Origin: Alligator mississippiensis
Lineage: Eukaryota > Chordata > Crocodylia > Alligatoridae
Assembly (NCBI RefSeq): GCF_030867095.1
Contig: NC_081835.1
Location: forward strand, 44,871,892 to 44,935,891
Reading direction: 5' to 3'
DNA length: 64,000 nucleotides
Positions 57,516 to 64,000 of the stretch are shown piece after piece. The notes under the pieces were generated by a model. It was not told the DNA's origin. It did no database searches and was given only the letters and a program-made list of their open reading frames with translations. The stretch's first letter is position 1; each line of letters starts with the position of its first letter. Made by a program: the position numbers and the translations under genes.

Positions 57516-57809
57516 CTTGCACAACCACTGTACTCTCGGATATGGATCAAGGAGTAAGAGGTGGTCTCAGCCTCTGAACTCTGGTTCTCCAGCTTCACTT
57601 CCATCATGCAGCTAGAGAGTTTAGCTTTGTAAAGGTCCCTGGAATTAATATGGAAACTCTGGAAAGTCAGAATTTCATTTATGTAAGCTTTTTCCTCTCC
57701 AGAGCGCTATGCAAGGAAATGACAAGATAATCAGATCTGTGGTACAAATACAAATAGGTATATTGCATGTGGGGTTTTTTCTACACAACTGCAGGGCAAT
57801 ATTGACAAT

Positions 57810-58360
57810 GCAAGGTTAGCTTGGGAAAAGGAAATGAACCATCAAATCTGTGCACAGAGGATAGAAGAATATAATGCTAGCTTCTATGAGCAGTACAAGT
57901 TCCCTCTCATCAAGAGAATGCCAGTGGAAAATTATGATTAGATTTTTCAAACACAAGCCTTGCAAAACAAAATAGATACACAGTTCACAGCAAAATGCTG
58001 GCAGGGATGCCTTGGAATGAGAAAACAATTTTCATATCTTTTGGGATTGTCCTAAATTAAAAGGCTGATGTTAGAAAATTGACATGAATTATTTCAGGGA
58101 TGTATCCCCCAAGTTCTCATTACTATGGTGTTAAAAGAATGTCCTTATTTGCTGCAATTAAAGAAAGATAGAGACCTGTTTAGAATTCTGTGATTGCAGC
58201 CAATAACAGTATTAAATTACTGTGATTGCGGAAACAAATACCATCCATAGAAACAAAGTTGGCCAGAATAATATAATTAAGAGAAATGAAGTGACTTACT
58301 GCCTCCATTAGATTACCAGTTGATCTATTTGAGGAAAGATAAACCAATTGGAAATCATTG
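57810..58360 (+). pseudogene. L1/Tx1-like LINE ORF2 C-terminal fragment
   Basis: Translation across frames gives LAWEKEMNHQI, then KCWQGCLG followed by FHIFWDCPKLK in a shifted frame (the CWRC...FxHxxWxCPxI zinc-binding-like block of L1/Tx1 ORF2). Next come KQIPSIETKLARII (58225-58285) and a final segment before 58360. Order and spacing match the C-terminus of these LINEs. Frameshifts and stops are frequent. It differs in extent from the minus-strand L1-like piece at 49.6-50.3 kb. Confidence 0.68.
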
Positions 58361-58375
58361 CTATAACTTTTATAA

Positions 58376-58470
58376 TCGTAGAATCATAGGCAATGAAGAT
58401 AGGGTGGATCTTTTAAGGTCATCTTGCCCATTCCACAGCCCAAAGGCATTATAAACTATACCTAGATTAG
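58376..58470 (-). repeat. Old CR1 3' end, reverse orientation
   Basis: CGTAGAATCATAGGCAATGA then GGTGGATCTTTTAAGGTCAT and CTTGCCCATTCCACAGCCC follow the reverse complement of the CR1 3' UTR. An A-rich tract follows at 58470-58500. Confidence 0.55.
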
Positions 58471-58689
58471 AAGTAAAATAAAAATAATAAAAATAAACAC
58501 TTTTCTTCAGTCCCTGGTCCACCTTGACTCTGTCTTCCATTTTACATCTACTTAAACTCTCTCTTTCAATACTGAGGTAGGAAAAGAACTTGTGCAGTCA
58601 GTGATTCTGTTGGTCTGTAATTACAAGGGAGTAACATTTGTGGCTTGCTGGAAAAGTTTCTTGCTGGAATGGTGCTATTCTGGTGCTAT

Positions 58690-58890
58690 TGTTCTCTCCT
58701 CGACATTGAAATTCCATGTCGTGTTTACTTAATTGATACAAGTTCTGTAAATTTCACACATGCAACCACCCCCCAGCCCAATGTCGTTATTCATCACCGC
58801 TCCACACAGCTAAAAACGGATCTTAAGAAAATCAAGCATTATTCTTCCATCGTCGGGCCTGCCTGCGTACATGATCACCAATAATCATCT
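58690..58890. promoter_or_regulatory. Candidate conserved non-coding element
   Basis: Seven or more CpGs are kept in an AT-rich setting, with a FOX-like TGTTTAC next to TTAATTGAT (58721-58736) and GTCGTTATTCATCAC (58783-58797). No repeat identity is seen. A plus-strand frame (58645-58884) is open through it, so a coding exon is an alternative. The call is from composition and motifs only. Confidence 0.3.
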
Positions 58891-58899
58891 GCACAGTAG

Positions 58900-60059
58900 C
58901 AGCTTGTTTTCTGCTATCTGGCTTGTTGGAGATGATATATGAAGTATAAAGAATACTCAAGATGCTTTTCTTAAGCTACGTTAAGCCCACTGTGCTGACA
59001 GCAGCAAAATAGAACTTGTTTTGACAGGGAGCTGAGCTAATGGGACACTGAAGCCAAACACAGGAAAGACAAGGATCTCTATCAGGTTGTGCTATTAATT
59101 TTTTGTTTCTGGGTCACTTTAAAAGATCAGCGTTGGTGTGCTTCTTGTTGTATCCCTCCTAAATTTCTAATGCCTTGCTTTTAAAAGCTGCCAGCCTAGC
59201 CCAGGATGTAAAAGATGCTCCTAGTTTTTTCCATTGGTCTGTTTTGCTTCCAGTACAATTAAAACATTTTGGACTTGACATGCATGATGGGTCACTGCAA
59301 TTTTGGTAACATTGCATCCTTATGTGATGGTGATGTGGCAGCATCAGATGTTGCTTCACAGTGGAGTTATGCAAAGTGACCTCACAAAGACCGTGTCATA
59401 ACTTATGACATGAATCTTTTGTGGCATGGAGCATATATGGACATTTAGGAGCCCTACATGATTCACTCCAAACTGTTATCACCCTTCATCTCTCAATGAG
59501 CCAGACAGGTGAGTATAGATCAGATGTAATTTTATTTTGCCATAGTTGTTATTTGGCAATCATTGTCCCAGTAGGTCCTCAATATCACTAGCATTTGAAA
59601 AGAGATGAAATTTAAGTCCAATAGCATTTGCATTTATTGAAAGCTAAGATAGAGATGACTAAATTGCACGCTTCAGAGTATAAGCAAACTGTCTTCCAGG
59701 GGTCAGGAAGGATTTTTTTCAGCTATATGCAGTGTTGTATTATGGGGTTCTTACCTTCCTCTCAGCCATTAGGTATTTGCTACCATGAGAGTAAGAACCT
59801 TAATGGAACAAGGGCCTGGGCCATGAGATATTTTGTATCCCCATCTAGAAAGGAGATACCAAACATGAGATCATGGTCTTGTTGACTTTGGATACCACCC
59901 CATAATGGAGCTCTGCACATTACTATGGTTGTTCTCTGCAGAGGTCTCTCTTGGACAGTGGGTTATCATATTTTTATAGTAGATGAAATAAAAAATCCAG
60001 AGTGGGTAAAAAATACTCTTCTTAAAGCCATATGGTGACACCTTGAAATTGTTTGATAA
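58900..60059. other. No recognisable feature
   Basis: AT-rich unique-looking sequence; nothing supported. Confidence 0.4.
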
Positions 60060-60240
60060 CTAAAGAGGAGTTGAAAAGCTGTTAGAACTTGAATCTCGAA
60101 ATCTGTACACCTCTTCCAGCAGTTGATGCTCAGTGTAAATGTGCTCCAGGTCTGTAAAAACTCTTCTCTGGTGCTGTTTGATGGAGAAGATGACCACTAA
60201 GCCCGTACCCAGTGCCAGAAAGATCAGTGCTGCCGCTGCA
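60060..60240 (-). CDS. Possible terminal exon: membrane segment plus short tail
   Basis: On the minus strand an open frame ending in TAG at 60060-60062 reads a hydrophobic segment AALIFLALGTGLVVIFSI. A basic turn (KQHQRR) and a charged tail containing DLEHIYTEHQLLEEVYRF follow, about 55 residues in all. This is the shape of a single-pass membrane protein end: hydrophobic helix, positive residues on the inside, then a cytoplasmic tail. I do not recognise it. A CAG acceptor candidate lies at about 60235-60240 but lacks a good pyrimidine tract. The frame continues upstream into a GC-rich repeat module, so the true 5' limit is unclear. Confidence 0.38.
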
Positions 60241-60242
60241 CC

Positions 60243-60565
60243 AGCTGGCAGCACCAGCCTCCTGTCATCTGGCAGGCAGATCGGGGGCCCGTACCCCCAG
60301 CAACAGTCTGGCACAGCCTCCGCAGCCCTCCCTGGTGTGCGGGCAAGTAGCTAATTTGCCTGCCTGATGACAGGAGGCTGGTGCTGCGAGCTGGGGCCAA
60401 CAACAGCACCGATTTTTCCCAGCATGGGCTGTGTCCAGCCAACAGCACCAGCTTCCTGCCATCCAGCATGGAGATCAGGAGCTCACCTGCACCCCGGGAG
60501 GGTGTGGGCCCCCAATCGCTTCCCAGATCACAGGAAGGTGGTGCTGCCGCCTGGGGCCAGTGGCA
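60243..60565. repeat. GC-rich module with hairpin ends, about two copies
   Basis: CACCAGCCTCCTGTCATC (60251-60268) and its inverse GATGACAGGAGGCTGGTG (60365-60392) bound a roughly 140-bp module. A second, diverged copy follows (GCTTCCTGCCATCC near 60450, ending near 60555). The first module aligns with 11940-12075 inside the hAT at 12 kb, including GATC-GGGGG and GCGGGC blocks. The adjoining sequence at 60570-60655 has another inverted pair (CCGGGGCAAATCAGCT and AGCTGATTTGCCCCGGG). Confidence 0.6.
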
Positions 60566-60569
60566 GGCA

Positions 60570-61917
60570 GGCCCGGGGCAAATCAGCTTGTGCATGGGCC
60601 TGCCCCAGGATCAGGGTCGGGGTGGGTCCCAGCATGAGCTGATTTGCCCCGGGCCCCACACTCTCCTCGGGTTGGCTCTGGTGCAGGGCCTGAGGAAATC
60701 AACTCCCAGTGGCTCGCAGCCCCAAGGAACTGAACTGCGCCCTCCCTCCGTCCACCTGGCTCAGCTCCCAGATGACCACCAAGTTCTCATGGAACAAGTG
60801 TCCACATAATCACCATTATGCCACTAATTGTGATCCCTCATTAATCCCACCAAAGATCTGACAAGACTACATAGGCTATTGAGCTATAGAGGCCTCATTG
60901 CCCTAGAAGCAGTTTTTTATGAGCATGTTGCAGTGGCAAAGACAGATGCAGAAACATGGGGAAGCATATCTGTTCATTGCATGTACTACACCTTTATGGG
61001 CTTCAGTCTTAGACTGCTAGTCCAACTCTTGCTAAAGCACTTTAAAGCTATAAATAGTGCATACAATTACTAGCAAAAGAATTAAGGAAACCAGCAGACC
61101 TTTCTAGCAGTTAAAAATTCACCCTGATCTCATTTAAATCAACATCAAACCTCCCACAAATGGACTGCATAGGTGCAGGAGTGGGCCCAGAGACCAACGT
61201 TTCTTGTGCTACCCTATCAGTGACTGTCTTCAAAGACATTCTATAAATTTGGGTCCTGGCAGTTAAGTGAAGGGGCAGGTAAGTTTTTCAACACAGAAAA
61301 GAATTATTTATAAGTTTTAAATGTGTTTATGCTGACTTCAAACCATGGTCTGTTATTTGACAATCTTCTTAATTTAATAATTAACCTTTCAGGGCCCAAT
61401 TGCCTGTGACAAATTGGTGATAGAAATGAGTAGTCTGGTGTGTGGAATGTAGGCATTAGTTCAATACAAGCAGCTAAGAGCCCTTTCTAGGGAACACTAA
61501 AGAGCAAATGGTTTCTTTTTCCCTTCTCCTGGTTTAGTCTCTCTGCTTTCCCTTTTAATTTTTGAGAGGCACCAGGCTGAACAGCAGTTAGGTTTCTATC
61601 ATGTAGGAGTTGAGGAAGTGAAGGGCTGGATGCACCATGTTTGTACCAATGTAACTGGCATTACAGCAGTGTCAAAGGCAGTGGGCAGATACTACAAATC
61701 CTAAACTGAGGCCACTTTGCCTGATCCAGTGGAGAATTTCTGAAGAAACAATCAGGGTAAAACTCTACTGGTACATATAATACCAGTTTAGCTTTCATCT
61801 TCTATGTCCATCCTGGAATAGGCATTTGCTAGACCTAGTGGCAAGGAACAGTGATAGCTGCCTACTGCATGCTGCTACCCCATTATAGCTTCATTTCTAT
61901 CTTGCCTTATCCTAATG
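60570..61917. other. Inverted-repeat tail, then unique sequence
   Basis: After the CCGGGGCAAATCAGCT inverted pair no repeat or gene is recognised. From 60.8 kb the sequence is AT-rich and unique-looking. Confidence 0.35.
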
Positions 61918-61951
61918 TAATTTACATCAGTGTAAAGACTGATGTGAATTA
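61918..61951. repeat. Stem-loop, 14-bp arms
   Basis: TAATTTACATCAGT, six bases, then ACTGATGTGAATTA, with one mismatch. It ends one base before the hAT target duplication at 61952. Confidence 0.6.
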
Positions 61952-62292
61952 GCCTAGGACAGGAGTTGTCAACCAGGGGTCTGTGTACCCACGGTGGGCA
62001 CTTGAGAAAGCCCTAGGGGGTATGCACGGGCAGGCAGGGATGGAGCGCCGCCATGTACCATCCTGTGCTGCCACGCAGGTGTCGCCTGCCTGTCCATTCA
62101 CAGTGGGCAGGGGAAGGTGCCGCTCTGCATCCGGCTGCACCCCCCTGCCCCATCCCCGCTCAGCGTCAGGCCATGCACCACCCCGTCCCCCCCAACCCCC
62201 CCCCCAGCTCAGTGGCCAGGGGTACACTGCTCCATGTCTGGCTGCCAGGGGGGTACAATGATCCAAAAACGTTGAAAACCCCTGGCTTAGGT
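61952..62292. mobile_element. Short non-autonomous hAT (Charlie-like), 325 bp
   Basis: The body 61960-62284 begins CAGGAGTTGTCAACCAGGGG and ends GTTGAAAACCCCTG. GCCTAGGA (61952-61959) and GCTTAGGT (62285-62292) match at six of eight positions, a worn 8-bp duplication. GC-rich interior, non-coding. Confidence 0.78.
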
Positions 62293-62430
62293 TTTGTGAT
62301 GGTCTGTCCTTGTCTTCTGAGAGCAGCCAGACTGGTCTTGTTTTAGTGAAAGAAGAAAATGGTAACCCAGGCAGCTTTCCTTCTGTTGCTCAAAGCCATT
62401 TCTCTGTGTGTAATTTCATGTAGCTATAGT

Positions 62431-62460
62431 TTATTATATTATATTATTATTATTATTATA
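62431..62460. repeat. ATT trinucleotide microsatellite
   Basis: About nine TTA/ATT units. Confidence 0.9.
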
Positions 62461-62793
62461 CCACCCTGTGGCCATATTTCCTTATAAAAATATAATAGCT
62501 GTGTATTGTTCTCACAGTTCAGATACAGGGCTATGAATTGTCATTCTCTACCCTGTTCTTTCACACCAGACAAGATGGCCTAGAGACATCATACTGAAGT
62601 GCACACCCCTAACTGCTACTTTGATTCAAGTGCAAGTATTGTACCTAGTACATGTGTTTGAATCTGACTTTTTTCCCAGAGATTAACACGTGCCATCATT
62701 TGTCACTCATGAATATAGCCTAGAGACTTCCACTGATACTCGCACCAATTCTGAGGGAATGCCCAGCAAGCCCATTCACCATTGCCCGACACT

Positions 62794-64000
62794 GGGCATG
62801 TCTTCATGAGACGCTGAATGTTCTATAGATTAATGCTACTGCACATTAGCACATCACGGCCGTGTGTAGCAATGCAACTTTGGTGCCTGCCACTTTAAGG
62901 GCTGGAGCAGGCAGCCGGCAGGTGCCTGATTAAGGTAGCCATTTGCAAACAAATGCAAGCCAGACAGTCAGCAGTTAGCAGCTTGTAGCCAAGGGAGCAA
63001 CACCAACTGGCTCCCCTGCAGCTTATGGAACATCCCGGAGGTAAGGCAGGAGCTATAGGGATGGCAAGAGGCTCCTGGTCCTGGGCATGACCTGAAACTG
63101 CACCCTGCTGGGGAAGGGAGGCCTGGTGGGACTGCCCGTGGTGGGGCAGCCCCCAGAAAATACCAGGACCATTCACCTCCCCACTGAAAGGTGGGTTGGG
63201 GGGCCTTAATAACCCCAGCCCCCACAACACTGGGTGAGAGGGCCAGGCATGGCTACAGCTACCTGAGCCCCAGGGGCTGTAAGACCCCAATGAAGGTGTG
63301 GGGGGCAGGCACATCTACAGCCACCTGAGCCCCACAAGGGCATAAGACCCAGAGGCCCCAGACAGGGGCAGTAGTGTTGACTCAGAGAGGGGGCAGTAGT
63401 GTGGCCCGCACAGAGTAGGGTATGTCCGTACAGCCTGAAGGACTGTGCATTAGGAGGTGCTGAGTAGGGCTGAAAGGGCTTTAAGGGCAGCACGGGGACC
63501 ATGCTGAGTAGACTGCTTGAAGGGCAGCACATGGGCCAGCCTCATAACAGTTGAATGTGTGTATGTGTTGTGTGTTTTGGTGTATAGAATTGCCCAGTGA
63601 GGGGCTGGGGCAAGCTTAGCTCAATGCCCAGTGAATTGGCTGGCCACTACCCAGATGAGGATCATGGGAGAGTCCCAATATGCTTCATGTTGCAGCCTCA
63701 TTGTGTGACAGTTGTACTCATTGGGTGACAGAGGTTCATTACTCTGGTGCAATATGATGAAAATTAAGAGGTTTATCATTTGAGGGAGCATTTACAAGAA
63801 ATAGTAAATAACTAAAAGCCTCCTAATGTCAAGGAGTGAGTCTGGTAAGCCCCATCAGATCCCTACAGGAGCTGCTCCAAAAGGGAGCAGGGCAGAGTGA
63901 AGGGGGAACAGTATCATGCAGCTAGTAAGAAACCCTGTGAAAGAGGGCAGAGTGAAGGAGGCCCCAGTGAGAGAGGGGCAGTATGAGTGTGTGCAAGAGG
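62794..64000. repeat. Harbinger-like left end and unassigned GC-rich block
   Basis: At 62794 GGGCATGTCTTCATGAGACG follows ACT and matches the Harbinger terminal motif. Its mate was not found before the window ends. The block continues with a two-copy unit (about 65-bp period; ACCTGAGCCCCAGGGGCTG near 63262 and ACCTGAGCCCCACAAGGGC near 63324) and repeated GGGCAGAGTGAAGG motifs (near 63888 and 63944). It may hold more than one element. No coding domain was recognised. Confidence 0.4.

Overview
The window looks like intronic or intergenic DNA from a large vertebrate genome, most likely a crocodilian (a turtle is less likely). The evidence is repeat content. There are several CR1 LINEs, one ending in TATGAAACTATGA. 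There are old MIR/CORE-SINE, L1/Tx1-like and L2-like fossils, a Ty3/gypsy remnant, and many hAT and PIF/Harbinger DNA transposons. Nothing bacterial or organellar is present, and no complete host protein-coding gene can be read. The organism call is an inference from repeat families I recognise.

Layout. 1-598: 3' end of a CR1 LINE. About 600-4197: a decayed gypsy retrotransposon, from gag zinc knuckle to a probable 3' LTR. 4.2-13.2 kb: mostly unique sequence with a candidate exon (4732-4833), an L2-like fragment, a 185-bp Harbinger MITE (7827-8011), a hAT element with exact 8-bp target duplication (11423-12415) and a SINE. 13.2-18.3 kb: a hAT relic next to a 4.5-kb Harbinger transposon with a dead DDE transposase and a second convergent ORF. 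18.3-27.4 kb: mostly unique sequence with MIR fossils, a 104-bp palindrome and a CpG-dense block. 27.4-36 kb: densely nested repeats (Harbinger, hAT, CR1, hAT, and a minus-strand CR1 interrupted by two hATs). 36-45 kb: largely unique, with a TAA-flanked Harbinger MITE and SINEs. 45-54 kb: two copies of one hAT family, one with a remarkable inverted duplication of its end and flank; a foldback element; an L1-like fragment; and a nearly open 2.4-kb CR1 inserted into an older element. 54-64 kb: CR1 and L1 fossils, a CpG-retaining candidate conserved element, a minus-strand ORF for a membrane segment plus tail, another hAT, and an unassigned GC-rich repeat block running off the end.

The parts do not form an operon or pathway. 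What can be read is an insertion history. MIR, L2-like and gypsy remnants are old. The minus-strand CR1 predates two hATs, and the 51.1-kb CR1 postdates the element it split. Non-autonomous Harbinger elements share ends with the 4.5-kb Harbinger. A host gene may cross the window, but the splice-flanked candidates are individually weak, and chance matches of this quality occur about once per 10 kb here. I saw no CRISPR, tRNA, rRNA or clear novel system. The most unusual structures are the inverted hAT-end duplication at 47964-49091, a GC-rich module shared by the 12-kb and 60-kb regions, and the membrane-segment ORF at 60 kb.
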